Positions 7,802-21,380 of a stretch of DNA of 64,000 nt are shown here, one piece after another; the first letter of the stretch is position 1, and every line of letters starts with the position of its first letter. This DNA comes from Acanthopleuribacter pedis (GTDB lineage: Bacteria; Acidobacteriota; Holophagae; Acanthopleuribacterales; Acanthopleuribacteraceae), in assembly GCF_017377855.1 (NCBI RefSeq), contig NZ_JAFREP010000040.1, positions 1-64,000 of the forward strand. Direction: 5' to 3'. Made by a program: the position numbers and the translations under genes. The notes below the pieces were generated by a model. That model saw only the letters and a list, made by a program, of their open reading frames with translations, did not search any database and was not told where the DNA came from.

Positions 7802-8890
7802 TCACCGCCGCGCACGTAAGGCTTCCACCTGGGCGGCGTAGGTATCGCGTCCCTCATGCACAATCCCTGGCAGCAGGTCACCGAAGGCATTCACCTCGAA
7901 CACGACCACGTCGCGGTGGTTGGCGGCCAAGCCGAGGTCGACCGCCACCGCCAAACAGGTGGGAAACGCACGCGCGGCGGTTTCGGCGCTCGCTTCCAAT
8001 CGCGCCCAGAGGGTTTCGCCGAGTTCACGGCGCAGAGAAGCAAGCTCACCGCGACGATTGCCGAGGTGCAGATTGGTGAAAGGCGAACGGCTCATGCGCA
8101 CCACGGCATGGCGCGCGCGGCCGGCGATCACCAGCACGCGCAAATCCCAGGCTGAACCTTGCCAGACCGCCTTGGGCACCCATTGTTCGGCCACCAATTC
8201 CTCCGGGGCGAGCTGATCCAACAACCATAGAATCTCGGCCGGATTTTGGTAAGTACGCGGTTTGAGGTTGTTAAATAACCTACCGCCAACGCCTTCCATC
8301 TCCAGCGTGGTGGTGATTCGTTCCTCACGATCTCGCCGACGATAGGCCAAGATCCCGGCCGCGGAAGATCCGTAGCGCGGCTTGAGAAACAAACGGGCAA
8401 AGCGGCGGTTCGCGTGGACGGCGCGTACCTCGGCGGGCGTGGATAAGCAGCCATGGTAGGTCGGGCGCGGGGCCCCCGCACCAACCAAACGCTGATGACT
8501 CTCGTGTTTGTCAAACATGGCAACAATCGCTTGGGGCGGACAGCACCAGCGCGTGTTCGGGTTCGCCTTTTCCAAATGTAGGAGCAAATCGCGCCAACCG
8601 AGAAACAAGTCGCGACCATAACCCTGCTGCCCATGTTCCAACGGCGGCGGCTCCTGCTCGCAACCGCGTGTCCGCGGCCCGCGCCGGATTAAAGCACCCT
8701 GGACGGCGGCGTTTTCGCCAGGCGATTCAATGCGAACCCAATCAGCATCGGGCAAGACCCAGTTTGCACGACCGACGAGCAGATCCTCATAGGCGATTTC
8801 AACCGCGGGCGGCAGACCGAATGCAGCAAGGGCCTGCTGGAACAAACGAACACGACGATTCTCGGGATTACCGACAACAACCAAGCGCAA
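7802..8890 (-). CDS. STM4014 family ATP-grasp-like protein
   Basis: A 362-residue protein resembling ATP-grasp ligases: FDKHESHQRLVGAGAP (about residues 127-142) precedes the nucleotide-binding part, RFARLFLKPRYGSSAAGI (about 166-183) supplies the ATP-binding lysine and small-residue loop, LVAEQWVPK (about 233-241) is the adenine-binding strand, and VVFEVNAFGD (about 334-343) is the metal-binding end. Together with the STM4011-4013 and 4015 homologues it matches the STM4014 family. ATP-grasp enzymes join a carboxylate to an amine or thiol through acyl phosphate; the substrate is unknown. The start is TTG with a strong GGAGGAAGGG upstream. It is the first gene of the operon, 119 bases before the STM4015-like gene. 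Confidence 0.82.
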   Translation of the reverse strand: MRLVVVGNPENRRVRLFQQALAAFGLPPAVEIAYEDLLVGRANWVLPDADWVRIESPGENAAVQGALIRRGPRTRGCEQEPPPLEHGQQGYGRDLFLGWRDLLLHLEKANPNTRWCCPPQAIVAMFDKHESHQRLVGAGAPRPTYHGCLSTPAEVRAVHANRRFARLFLKPRYGSSAAGILAYRRRDREERITTTLEMEGVGGRLFNNLKPRTYQNPAEILWLLDQLAPEELVAEQWVPKAVWQGSAWDLRVLVIAGRARHAVVRMSRSPFTNLHLGNRRGELASLRRELGETLWARLEASAETAARAFPTCLAVAVDLGLAANHRDVVVFEVNAFGDLLPGIVHEGRDTYAAQVEALRARR

Positions 8891-9521
8891 AAGGACCCTT
8901 CCTCCAGAATGAGATGACGCCTCCGAATTCTACGTCATTGAAGGCGACCGCGGACAAACCGAATGAGCACAACCAAAAAGCAACCGTCGTTTTCAAACGG
9001 TGCCGATGCCCGAACGCGCCCACGGGATTCCGCGCCTTAAAGCGAGGAAAAAAGGCGAAAAGAAAAAGCCTGTTGACAACGCTGTCATTAACGATTACTT
9101 TTAAAGCATCACAAGGATCCCTGTATCTTGCGGCGTGTTTTCGGCACCACCGCGCGCGCATTTTCTCTTCACTCAATCCTCTTGAAGTATTTCATTTATT
9201 TCAACAGGCGCGCCATTCTTTTTAGGCTGTCGATCCTTTTTCGCCCCTTGCCCTGCCCTTACGTCCTGTTTCCACTGAATCGTTGCGGATTTGCCGCGCG
9301 ACCCTTACCAAACCATTCGTTTTGCGGATGGAACTCCCGGCTCGTGTTTCACAACCACGGGACCGTTTTTCACCGTATCCGCGACGCCCCGCGACCCAGT
9401 CGCAACTTGCGACTATAGGCTCCTCGCGTACGGTGCACGTCTTTGGAAACCGCGTGTTGCCGCGGCCGGCCTGTGCCCGGCGCGCGTTGCACCCGCGGCG
9501 CCCTTTGGAAGGATGGGAAAA
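8891..9521. other. divergent intergenic region upstream of the receptor gene
   Basis: It separates the minus-strand STM operon from the plus-strand TonB-dependent receptor. It must hold both promoters and contains a LacI-type operator at 9074-9087. The reading frame of the receptor extends upstream to 9291 but has no family similarity there. No other gene or RNA was recognised. Confidence 0.6.
9074..9087. promoter_or_regulatory. LacI-type operator, site 1
   Basis: TGACAACGCTGTCA is a 14-bp palindrome with a central CG step, typical of LacI/GalR operators. Its exact reverse complement occurs at 17675-17688 upstream of the GH9 cellulase, and a LacI-type gene lies between the two (16268-17308). 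A TTGACA immediately overlaps its left arm (9073-9078), so binding could block the -35 region of the receptor operon promoter. Confidence 0.75.
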
Positions 9522-11855
9522 ATGACACTCTTGCTTTGGCGAACCTGTTTGGTCGCCCTGCTTCTGCTTTGCCTGCCGCTCTCGGCACAAACCACGGAAA
9601 CCGAAACCAAAACGCGCGACACCACCCCTTCAGCCGAAACGGCTGAAACCATTGTGGTCACGGCGCAAAAACGCGAAACCGACCTGCAAAAAACGGCGCT
9701 GGCGGTCACGGTCCTTGATCCCGACCAGGTGGCCATGAAAAGCACGCCCGACATTCGCGCCCTCGCCGAAACGGTGCCCTTTGTTCACCTGGGTGTGCAG
9801 GAAGGCAATTTTGAGCTAAACATCCGCGGCATCGGCAGCAGCAACAACACGGAGCTGGGCGACCCGGCCGCGGCGCTGCACATCGACGGGGTGTACATCC
9901 CGCGGCCGCGCGGTTCCGGCGCGATGTTTTTCGACATTGAACGGGTCGAGGTGCTGCGCGGTCCCCAAGGCACGCTTTACGGGCGCAACGCCACGGCGGG
10001 CACAATGAACTTGATCAGCAAAAAACCCCAACTCGGCCGATTCGCGGCCGACGTGGAACTCTCGTTGGGCAATTACAACGACATCAACAGCCAAGCGATG
10101 GCCAACATCCCGATTAACGGTCAAACAGCGGTTCGCTTCGCGGGCATGGTGGAGCGCCACGATCCCTACCTGGAGAACAGCGGTTCACCGGTTACCAACG
10201 TCACCGGCACGGAGGACGCGGACGACCGCGCCTTTCGCGTGCAGTGGTTGTGGCAAGCCGACAGTCGCGTATCGCTGCTGGTGGGCTACGACCACGTCAT
10301 GCAGGACGGCAACGGTTATTCCGGCATCAACGAATTTGGCGGGCGTGCCGAGGATCCGCGCATCACCAACTACTTCGACCAGCTGGTCCACGAATCGGAG
10401 AACAGCGGTATTTCGGCAGTCCTGACCTGGAACCTGACTGAATCGCTGCAGTTGGTCGGCCAGCTCGGCCAACGTTCGGTGGACTACCTTCAGGAAACCG
10501 GCGCCAACAGCGCGACTTCAACCCAGCTCAACTATTCCAAAACTTTTTGGGACAGCCATTCCGATTCGGACACGCTGGAACTGCGCCTCATGCACGAGGG
10601 TGACCGGCTGCGTTGGACCCTGGGCGCTTTTGGCTTCGACGAGGAACAAGACGTGTTCCTCGGCAACACGGCCGACCGTTCGGTGGTTTTCGCGGGCACG
10701 GTGTTTGACCAGCCGGTGGTCGAATCTGAATCGCGGGCATTGTTCGGAGAAATGACCTTCCGGCCCAACGAACGCCACGCGATCACGGCCGGGCTGCGCA
10801 CCACCCGCGACGAAAAGTTCCGCGAGGGCACGGGCCACATCATCCTGTTTCAGTACAACGACGGCGACGCCTACGCCGACGGCCACCGCTTCGGTACACC
10901 GGGTTTCCGCTGGACGGGCAACGGCCGTGAGGTCGGACAATACGGCCAACTCGATACCCTGGACGATTTGATGGGCGCGGACGAATCCAACGATTTCGTC
11001 AATTTCGGCGAGGCCGATTGGGATCACACCGATTTCAAACTGGCCTACGAGTTCACCATCGACGACGAACACTTGGTTTATCTGTCCAGCCAAAGCGGCT
11101 ACAAAGCGGGCGGTTTTAACGACGGCGATCAACGGGACACGGGCAGCGACGTGGTGGCAAACAACCTGTTCACCTACGAGCCGGAAACCCTGATCGCCTA
11201 TGAACTGGGTTCGAAAAACCTGTTCCTCGACCGCCGTCTGCGCGCCAACTTCGCGCTGTTCCACTACGACTATCAGGACCAACAGTTTTCCACGGTGCGC
11301 GAAACACCGGCGGGCGGGCGCCTGCTGCTGACCACCAACGCGGCCGATTCGGTCAACACCGGGCTGGAATGGGAAACGACCTGGTACCCGGCAGGCGGGT
11401 TCCAAGTCGATTTCAGCGGGGTATGGATGCAAGCCGAATTCGACCGCTTCAACACGGTGGATACCCGCGTCGGCTTCAACCCGGACGACCTGCCGACCAT
11501 CGACCTCTCGGGGCGAAAACTGCCGAAAGCGCCGGACTGGACGGCACGACTCGGCATTAGCCAACGCACGGTCACCGAGTTCGGCGGGGTGCTGCGCTGG
11601 CGCGCGGCGGCCTACAGCCGCGACGACCACTACCTTAACATCTTCAACGACGCCGCCGACCGCGTCGCGGGGTACACCCTGTTCGAGGCGGGCCTTGGTT
11701 ACACCAGCGCCAACGGCAAATTCGAGGTCGACCTATTTGGCGCCAATCTGGGCGACGAGACCTACCGCACCAGCTTGATTCAAACACCCAGTTTACTATT
11801 GGGTTTCTACAACGTGCCGCGCACCTACGGCTTACGCCTCAAGGTCGCGCTCTGA
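9522..11855 (+). CDS. TonB-dependent outer membrane receptor
   Basis: A 777-residue receptor with a signal peptide (MTLLLWRTCLVALLLLCLPLSAQ), a TonB-box-like segment (TIVVTAQKR), a plug domain (about residues 50-165, with the LRGPQGTLYGRNATAG end motif), and a beta-barrel closing in an aromatic/hydrophobic strand (RLKVAL). The frame runs upstream to 9291, but the start is set at 9522 because GGAAGGA precedes it and the signal peptide begins there; 9513 is an alternative ATG. It imports large substrates with energy from TonB. Position ahead of the symporter and cellobiose phosphorylase, with a shared operator, points to cello-oligosaccharide uptake. No SusD partner is present, as expected outside Bacteroidota. 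Confidence 0.9.
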   Translation: MTLLLWRTCLVALLLLCLPLSAQTTETETKTRDTTPSAETAETIVVTAQKRETDLQKTALAVTVLDPDQVAMKSTPDIRALAETVPFVHLGVQEGNFELNIRGIGSSNNTELGDPAAALHIDGVYIPRPRGSGAMFFDIERVEVLRGPQGTLYGRNATAGTMNLISKKPQLGRFAADVELSLGNYNDINSQAMANIPINGQTAVRFAGMVERHDPYLENSGSPVTNVTGTEDADDRAFRVQWLWQADSRVSLLVGYDHVMQDGNGYSGINEFGGRAEDPRITNYFDQLVHESENSGISAVLTWNLTESLQLVGQLGQRSVDYLQETGANSATSTQLNYSKTFWDSHSDSDTLELRLMHEGDRLRWTLGAFGFDEEQDVFLGNTADRSVVFAGTVFDQPVVESESRALFGEMTFRPNERHAITAGLRTTRDEKFREGTGHIILFQYNDGDAYADGHRFGTPGFRWTGNGREVGQYGQLDTLDDLMGADESNDFVNFGEADWDHTDFKLAYEFTIDDEHLVYLSSQSGYKAGGFNDGDQRDTGSDVVANNLFTYEPETLIAYELGSKNLFLDRRLRANFALFHYDYQDQQFSTVRETPAGGRLLLTTNAADSVNTGLEWETTWYPAGGFQVDFSGVWMQAEFDRFNTVDTRVGFNPDDLPTIDLSGRKLPKAPDWTARLGISQRTVTEFGGVLRWRAAAYSRDDHYLNIFNDAADRVAGYTLFEAGLGYTSANGKFEVDLFGANLGDETYRTSLIQTPSLLLGFYNVPRTYGLRLKVAL

Positions 11856-11862
11856 CTTAACC

Positions 11863-11901
11863 CGTTGTACGCATCCGTTGTACGCATCCGTTGCACGCAT
11901 C
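11863..11901 (+). repeat. three 13-bp tandem repeats between the receptor and symporter genes
   Basis: CGTTGTACGCATC is repeated at 11863-11875 and 11876-11888, with a one-base variant (GC for GT) at 11889-11901. They fill half of the 77-base gap between the receptor stop and the symporter start. They may be simple slippage products or a protein-binding array; nothing decides between these. Confidence 0.8.
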
Positions 11902-11932
11902 CGCTTGAATCCATCCAAAAAGGTCTCTCCCC

Positions 11933-13786
11933 ATGCAACTCACCCCACTCGACTACGCGGTCATCGCGGCCTACCTCGCCACCACGGTGGTGATCGGCCT
12001 GTGGGTCCGTCGCCGCGCCGCCAAAGATCTCGACAGCTATTACCTCGGTGGGCGCACGCTGCCCTGGCCGATGCTCAGCCTCTCCAACGCCTCCGGGATG
12101 TTCGACATCTCCGGCACCATGTGGCTGGTCACGCTCGGCTTCGTTTACGGGCTCAAAAGCATTTGGATCCCCTGGCTGTGGCCGGTGTTTAACCAGGTTT
12201 TCCTGATGGTGTACCTGTCGATGTGGTTGCGGCGCTCCGGGGTGTTGACCGGCGCGGAATGGATTCGCACCCGCTTCGGCGACAGCCCCGGCGCCCGGCT
12301 CAGCCACATCTCGGTGATCCTGTTCGCCATCCTCAGCGTGATCGGCTTCCTGACCTACGGCTTTGTGGGCATCGGTAAGTTCATCGAGGTGTTCATCCCT
12401 TGGGAGGTCGTCGCCCCCTACTTCCCACTCACCGTCACCCCGGCTTATGTTCCCCACGTGTACGGCATGCTGTTTACCGCCGTCGCCACCTTCTACGTGA
12501 TGCTCGGCGGCATGCTGGGCGTGGTGTGGACGGACCTGATCCAATTCCTGATCATGACAACCGCGGCGGTAATCATCGGCGTCACCGCGATGCAACAAAC
12601 GGATCCCGAAACCATAGCCGCCCTGGTCCCCGTCGGTTGGTCAAGCCCGTTCTTTGGAAGGGAGCTCAACCTCAACTGGCAAAACGAGTTGGCCCTGGTC
12701 AACACCAAAATCGACAGCGACGGCTACCAGTGGTTCGGTTTCCTGGTCACCATGATGCTGTTCAAAGGCGTCCTCGTCAGCGCGGCGGGTCCGGCACCCA
12801 ACTACGACATGCAAAAAATCCTGGCGACGCGTTCGCCGCGCGAGGCGGCCCTGATGAGCGGCTTCGTTTCGGTGGTCCTCATGCCGATTCGCTACCTGAT
12901 GGTGGCCGGCTTCTGCGTGCTCGCCATCACCCACTTTCACCAACTCGACCTACACGTCGGCGGCCGACTCGACCTGGAAAACATCCTGCCGGCGGCGATC
13001 AAAGCCTTTGTCCCCACCGGCGTGGCGGGCCTGTTCCTGGCGGGCCTGATCGCGGCCTTTATGTCGACCTTCGCGGCCACGGTCAACGCGGCGCCGGCGT
13101 ACCTGGTCAACGACCTCTACCGCCGTTACATCAACCCGAAGGCGTCCAACCGCCGCTTGATCTACGCGAGTTACGCGGTTTCGCTGGCGGTGGTGGTGCT
13201 CTCGACCACCATCGGCCTGTTCGTCCACAGTATCAACAGCGTGCTGCAGTGGCTCGTCTCCGGCCTGTGGGGCGGCTATGCCGCGGCCAACGTCCTCAAA
13301 TGGTACTGGTGGCGCTTCAACGGCAACGGTTTCTTCGCGGGCATGCTGAGCGGCATCCTCTGCGCCCTGACCTTCCCCGCCCTGTTCGGCCCGCTTCTGC
13401 CGGACGTCGCCGCCGACATTTTGCCACTGTACCTGTTCCCCTTACTGCTCGCGGTTTCCGGCGCCGCCGCCGTGATCACGAGCCTGCTCACCCAGCCCGA
13501 CGACCCAGACACCCTGATCCACTTTTACGAAAGTGTCCGGCCCTGGGGATTCTGGGGACCCATCGACCGGCTCACCCGCGCGCGCAACCCCGATTTCCAA
13601 CGCAACACCGCCTTTGGCCGCGACATGTTCAACGTCGCCGTCGGCATCGTCGCGCAAACGGCGCTGGTCGCCCTGCCCATTTTCATCGTTATCAAGGAGG
13701 CATTCTCGGTAGCGGCAACCCTGGTCCTGGTGACCCTGTGTTTCGCCACCTTGAAGAAAACATGGTATGACACACTCGAACACTGA
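11933..13786 (+). CDS. sodium:solute symporter family protein (SSS)
   Basis: A 617-residue polytopic membrane protein with about 13-14 hydrophobic segments. The N-terminus (LDYAVIAAYLATTVVIGLWV, then SYYLGGRTLPWPML) is the classic SSS opening, and SNASGMFDISGTMWLVTLGF corresponds to the substrate/sodium-binding helix 1. Family members move sugars, amino acids or acids into the cytoplasm with sodium. It follows the receptor by 77 bases and overlaps the cellobiose phosphorylase start by 20 bases, so cellobiose or short cellodextrins are the likely substrate (inference from context). Length is at the long end of the family, with an extra C-terminal helix pair after residue 560. Confidence 0.9.
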   Translation: MQLTPLDYAVIAAYLATTVVIGLWVRRRAAKDLDSYYLGGRTLPWPMLSLSNASGMFDISGTMWLVTLGFVYGLKSIWIPWLWPVFNQVFLMVYLSMWLRRSGVLTGAEWIRTRFGDSPGARLSHISVILFAILSVIGFLTYGFVGIGKFIEVFIPWEVVAPYFPLTVTPAYVPHVYGMLFTAVATFYVMLGGMLGVVWTDLIQFLIMTTAAVIIGVTAMQQTDPETIAALVPVGWSSPFFGRELNLNWQNELALVNTKIDSDGYQWFGFLVTMMLFKGVLVSAAGPAPNYDMQKILATRSPREAALMSGFVSVVLMPIRYLMVAGFCVLAITHFHQLDLHVGGRLDLENILPAAIKAFVPTGVAGLFLAGLIAAFMSTFAATVNAAPAYLVNDLYRRYINPKASNRRLIYASYAVSLAVVVLSTTIGLFVHSINSVLQWLVSGLWGGYAAANVLKWYWWRFNGNGFFAGMLSGILCALTFPALFGPLLPDVAADILPLYLFPLLLAVSGAAAVITSLLTQPDDPDTLIHFYESVRPWGFWGPIDRLTRARNPDFQRNTAFGRDMFNVAVGIVAQTALVALPIFIVIKEAFSVAATLVLVTLCFATLKKTWYDTLEH

Positions 13787-16271
13787 CTTAGACATGCTTG
13801 CGCCCCCCGCGTTTCACGACCGGGAACGGTTTGGCCACTTCGACGACAGCACCCGCGAATACGTGGTCGAAACCCCCTACACCCCTTACCCTTGGATTAA
13901 CTACTTGGGTAACAACGATTTCCGTTCGTTGATCTCTCACACCGGCGGCGGCTATCAGTTCTACCGCGACGCCAAACTGCGCCGCCTCACCCGCTATCGC
14001 TACAACAGCGTGCCGCGCGACCAAAACGGGCGCCTGTTGTACCTGCGCGACGATACCCAGCTGTGGTCACCTACCTGGCAACCCTGCCAAACACCGCTCG
14101 ACCATTTCGAATGCCGTCACGGTTTGGGCTACACCCGGTTCCACGCCCGTTACGCGGACATCGACAGCAACCTGCTGTGTTTCGTTCCCCGCGATGCGGC
14201 CTGCGAAATCCAGCAACTCACCCTCACCAACGGCGGCCCACGCCGACGTCATCTACAGCTCTTTGCCGGCCTCGAATGGTGCCTGTGGAACGCCCACGAC
14301 GACGCCAACAACTTCCAGCGCAACTTCTCCACCGGTGAGGTGCTCGTCGACGGCGGTTCCATTTGCCATCTGACCGAATACCGCGAACGCCGCAACCACT
14401 TCGCCTTTTTCTCGGTCAACAGCGACCCGGTTGGTTTTGATACCGACCGCGATAGCTTTCTCGGCCCTTACGGAAGCTATCAAAAACCCCGTGCCGTCCA
14501 GCAGGGCGCCTGCCGTCAAACCAACGCCTTTGGCTGGGCCCCGGCCGCCGTATTCCAACTGGCAATGACCCTGGAACCGGGTGAAAGCCGCGAACTGGTG
14601 TTCCTCACCGGTTATGTCGAAAACGAACCGGAACGCAAATGGACCCCCTCCGGCACGGTCAACCTTGAACGAATGCACCAGATGCAGACCCGCTTTGCCG
14701 ACAGCAACGCGGTGGCAACCGCATTCGCCGCCGTGCAACACCATTGGGAAGGTTACCTGGACCACTGCACCGTGCAAACGGAGGAACCACGCCTGGACCG
14801 GTTGGCCAACATTTGGGCACCCTACCAATGCGCCGTGACCCACCAACTCTCGCGCAGCGCATCGCTGTTTGAATCGGGCGTTTCGCGCGGGATGGGGTTC
14901 CGCGATTCCAACCAAGATCTGCTCGGCATTGTGGGAACCCAACCGGATCAAGCGCGGCAACGCATTTTGGACTTGGCGGCAGTCCAGTTTCGCGACGGCG
15001 GTGCGTACCACCAATACCAGCCGCTCACGAAGCAGGGCAACGCCGACATCGGCGGCGGCTTTAACGACGACCCGCTGTGGCTGATCCTGTCAACCGGGGC
15101 CTACCTCAAGGAAACCGGCGACAGCGGGATCCTCCACGAGGCCGTGCCTTTTGCGGACGAATCCCCCGGCCTGGGCACCACCTTGTTCGACCACCTGCGC
15201 GCCTCCTTCCAGCACGTGGTCGACAACCTCGGTCCCCACGGTTTGCCGCTCATCGGTCGTGCCGATTGGAACGACTGCCTCAACCTCAACTGCTTCTCAT
15301 CCAACCCCGACGAGGCGTTTCAAACCACGGACATTCGCGAGCAAGGTGTCGCCGAGTCCCTGATGATCGCGGGTTTGTTTCTGTTCGTCGCCCCCGACTA
15401 CCAACACATGTGCCGCTTGGTGGATCGCGACGATTTGGCCGCGGCCGCCGGTGCGCACCGCAACGCGATCACCGCGGCGGTGGACAAGCACGGCTGGGAC
15501 GGGCGCTGGTTCCTACGCGCTTACCGCCACGACGGTGGTAAAGTCGGTTCCAGTGAGAATCGCGAGGGGCAGATCTTTATCGAATCCCAGGCCTGGTGCG
15601 TGATGGCCGGCGTGGGCCACAAGGACGGCCGTGCCGAACGGGCGCTGGATTCCGTACGCGCGCTGCTGACCTGTGAGCACGGCGTCGTTTTGGTTTATCC
15701 CGCCTACACCCAATACGATCCCGCCTTGGGCGAAATCAGTTCCTACCCGCCGGGTTACAAGGAAAACGGCGCCGTTTTCTGCCACACCAATCCCTGGATC
15801 GTGATCGCGGAGACCATGCTCGGCCGCGGCGAACACGCCTTCCAAACCTTTTGCAAAACGGCGCCGACTTGGCGGGAAAGTCAGGCCAAACGCCACAAAA
15901 CCGAACCCTACGTATACGCGCAAATGATCGCCGGTAAGGAAGCCGCCGTCCCCGGTGAAGCCAAAAACTCGTGGCTCACCGGTACCGCCGCCTGGAGCTA
16001 CCACGCGCTTACCCACTACATCCTCGGCGTGCGTCCCGATTATGACGGCCTGCGCATCGATCCCTGTATCCCGCCCTCATGGCCTGGTTTTGAGGTCACC
16101 CGTCGTTTCCGCGGCACCGAATACCACATCAAAGTGCACAACCCCAACCACGTCACCAAGGGCGTTGCACGGATGACCGTCAACGGCACCGAACTTGACG
16201 GAAACCTGCTCCCGCCCGGCGGGGTGGGGGACAGCGTCCAGGTTGTCGTGACCATGGGCCACGTGGGTTAG
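13767..16271 (+). CDS. GH94 cellobiose phosphorylase
   Basis: An 834-residue cytosolic enzyme: cellobiose plus phosphate gives glucose 1-phosphate plus glucose, which saves one ATP. Family marks are FGHFDDSTREYVVETP and TPYPWINYLG at the N-terminus, RDSNQDLLGIVGTQP (about residues 380-394), GGFNDDPLWLILS, and the catalytic region RADWNDCLNLN (about 495-505; the Asp before WND or the Asp of NDC acts as acid). DWNDCLN favours cellobiose over chitobiose phosphorylase. The start at 13767 overlaps the symporter by 20 bases, implying translational coupling; an in-frame ATG at 13794 is an alternative. The stop overlaps the convergent regulator stop by four bases. Confidence 0.92.
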   Translation: MTHSNTDLDMLAPPAFHDRERFGHFDDSTREYVVETPYTPYPWINYLGNNDFRSLISHTGGGYQFYRDAKLRRLTRYRYNSVPRDQNGRLLYLRDDTQLWSPTWQPCQTPLDHFECRHGLGYTRFHARYADIDSNLLCFVPRDAACEIQQLTLTNGGPRRRHLQLFAGLEWCLWNAHDDANNFQRNFSTGEVLVDGGSICHLTEYRERRNHFAFFSVNSDPVGFDTDRDSFLGPYGSYQKPRAVQQGACRQTNAFGWAPAAVFQLAMTLEPGESRELVFLTGYVENEPERKWTPSGTVNLERMHQMQTRFADSNAVATAFAAVQHHWEGYLDHCTVQTEEPRLDRLANIWAPYQCAVTHQLSRSASLFESGVSRGMGFRDSNQDLLGIVGTQPDQARQRILDLAAVQFRDGGAYHQYQPLTKQGNADIGGGFNDDPLWLILSTGAYLKETGDSGILHEAVPFADESPGLGTTLFDHLRASFQHVVDNLGPHGLPLIGRADWNDCLNLNCFSSNPDEAFQTTDIREQGVAESLMIAGLFLFVAPDYQHMCRLVDRDDLAAAAGAHRNAITAAVDKHGWDGRWFLRAYRHDGGKVGSSENREGQIFIESQAWCVMAGVGHKDGRAERALDSVRALLTCEHGVVLVYPAYTQYDPALGEISSYPPGYKENGAVFCHTNPWIVIAETMLGRGEHAFQTFCKTAPTWRESQAKRHKTEPYVYAQMIAGKEAAVPGEAKNSWLTGTAAWSYHALTHYILGVRPDYDGLRIDPCIPPSWPGFEVTRRFRGTEYHIKVHNPNHVTKGVARMTVNGTELDGNLLPPGGVGDSVQVVVTMGHVG

Positions 16272-17308
16272 CCCGGCGCCGAGCCCGTCGAAGCGCGGCG
16301 CACCAGTTCGCAGTGCAACAAATGACTCTGGTCGCCGCCCGCCTCGTTGCGAATCCGCTTCAACAGAACCTCAGCCGCCAGCAGGGCCACCTGGTGGATC
16401 GGCTGACGCGAGGTCGTCAACGGCGGCCAGGAGTAACGCGCCATCGGCGTATCGTCAAAACCGCAGACCGAAAGCTGACCCGGCACCGTCACGCCCTGCT
16501 CGTGGGCCGCGGTCAGCACGCCCATCGCCATGTGGTCGTTGCAGGCGAAAATCGCCGTCGGCCGCAAAGCCGCCGCCAACAAGCGCCGACCCGCGCTGTA
16601 ACCCGACTCAAAATTGTACAGCCCTTGTTCCACCCAATCGGGGTTCACCGTCAAACCCGCCGCGGCCATCGCCCGCTGGAACCCGTCGTGGCGGTCGTGA
16701 CTGGAACCGTGATCCGGGTGACCCATCACAAAACCAATGCGCGTGTGGCCCAGTTCGATCAGATGTTGGGTCATGCGCGCCGCCGCTTCCTCGTCGTTCA
16801 CCGATATACAAGGCGCGCCCCCGAGCGCCCGCTGCGAAATGCGGACGTGGGGAATGTTGCGCTGTTCCAAAGCTTGGATCAGCGCGGCGTTCTCGGAAAT
16901 CGGCTGCGACAGCAGGAATCCGTCCACCATCCCCTGACTCTTCAAGTTCACCGCTTCCGAAACCAAGCCGGCCGGTTCCTCCGTGCAGGGATGAATCAAG
17001 ATGTGATAACCGTACTGACGACAAATCTGTAGGGCCCCTTCTTGAATGGCAATAATGTAATCGGACTGCGGATTGTCATAGAGCAACCCAATCACAAAAG
17101 CCCGTTTGGCCGCCAGACGACGTGCCGAAAGGTTGGGTTGATAGTCCAATTCACGCGCGGCGGCCATCACCCGGTCACGGGTGGTCGGTCGAACATTGGG
17201 TTCGGCGTTAAACACGCGTGATACTGTTTTAATAGAAACCTTGGCCAATGCGGCCACATCATCAATCGTTGCTTTTTTACCTTGGTTGGCTGGAAACAAA
17301 TCGTTCAA
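16268..17308 (-). CDS. LacI family transcriptional regulator of the cellulose locus
   Basis: A DNA-binding helix-turn-helix (TIDDVAALAKVSIKTVSRVFN, just after the start) is followed by the LacI hinge (LDYQPNLSARRLA) and a periplasmic-binding-protein-like effector domain (VIGLLYDNP, FVMGHPDHGSSHDRHDGF, AIFACNDHMAMGV, SVCGFDDTPMARY). No ATG is close to the domain: the ATG frame start at 17467 would add some 50 residues unlike the family, so a TTG at 17308 is preferred (346 residues, normal length; weak GGGACGG upstream). It lies convergent with the phosphorylase and divergent from GH9, and identical palindromes flank both target units. Cellobiose or a related sugar as inducer is inference. Confidence 0.85.
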   Translation of the reverse strand: MNDLFPANQGKKATIDDVAALAKVSIKTVSRVFNAEPNVRPTTRDRVMAAARELDYQPNLSARRLAAKRAFVIGLLYDNPQSDYIIAIQEGALQICRQYGYHILIHPCTEEPAGLVSEAVNLKSQGMVDGFLLSQPISENAALIQALEQRNIPHVRISQRALGGAPCISVNDEEAAARMTQHLIELGHTRIGFVMGHPDHGSSHDRHDGFQRAMAAAGLTVNPDWVEQGLYNFESGYSAGRRLLAAALRPTAIFACNDHMAMGVLTAAHEQGVTVPGQLSVCGFDDTPMARYSWPPLTTSRQPIHQVALLAAEVLLKRIRNEAGGDQSHLLHCELVRRASTGSAPG

Positions 17309-21300
<3,992 letters not shown>

Positions 21301-21313
21301 CGACCTCCCCTCC

Positions 21314-21344
21314 GACGGGTCGGGTCCTCCCGGCTCGGCCCGTC
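21314..21344 (+). terminator. GC-rich hairpin between the two cellulase genes
   Basis: GACGGGTCGGG (21314-21324) pairs with CTCGGCCCGTC (21334-21344) with two G-T wobbles, followed by only a mixed pyrimidine tract. It is 14 bases after the GH9 stop and 37 bases before the GH5 start. It may be a partial terminator or an mRNA-stabilising hairpin. Confidence 0.5.
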
Positions 21345-21380
21345 ACCTTCTTTCCATCGATTGTTCTTGAGGAGAAAACC

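Noticed and set aside
8868-9176. 102-codon minus-strand frame covering operator site 1
   Set aside because: It overlaps the start and ribosome site of the STM4014-like gene and has no family features.
10518-11630. 370-codon minus-strand open frame inside the TonB-dependent receptor
   Set aside because: It is antisense to a well-supported receptor gene, has no family features, and arises from GC-rich codon structure.
12400-13770. 456-codon plus-strand frame inside the symporter
   Set aside because: It is the +1 shadow of the symporter, with an Arg/Pro/His-rich composition and no motif.
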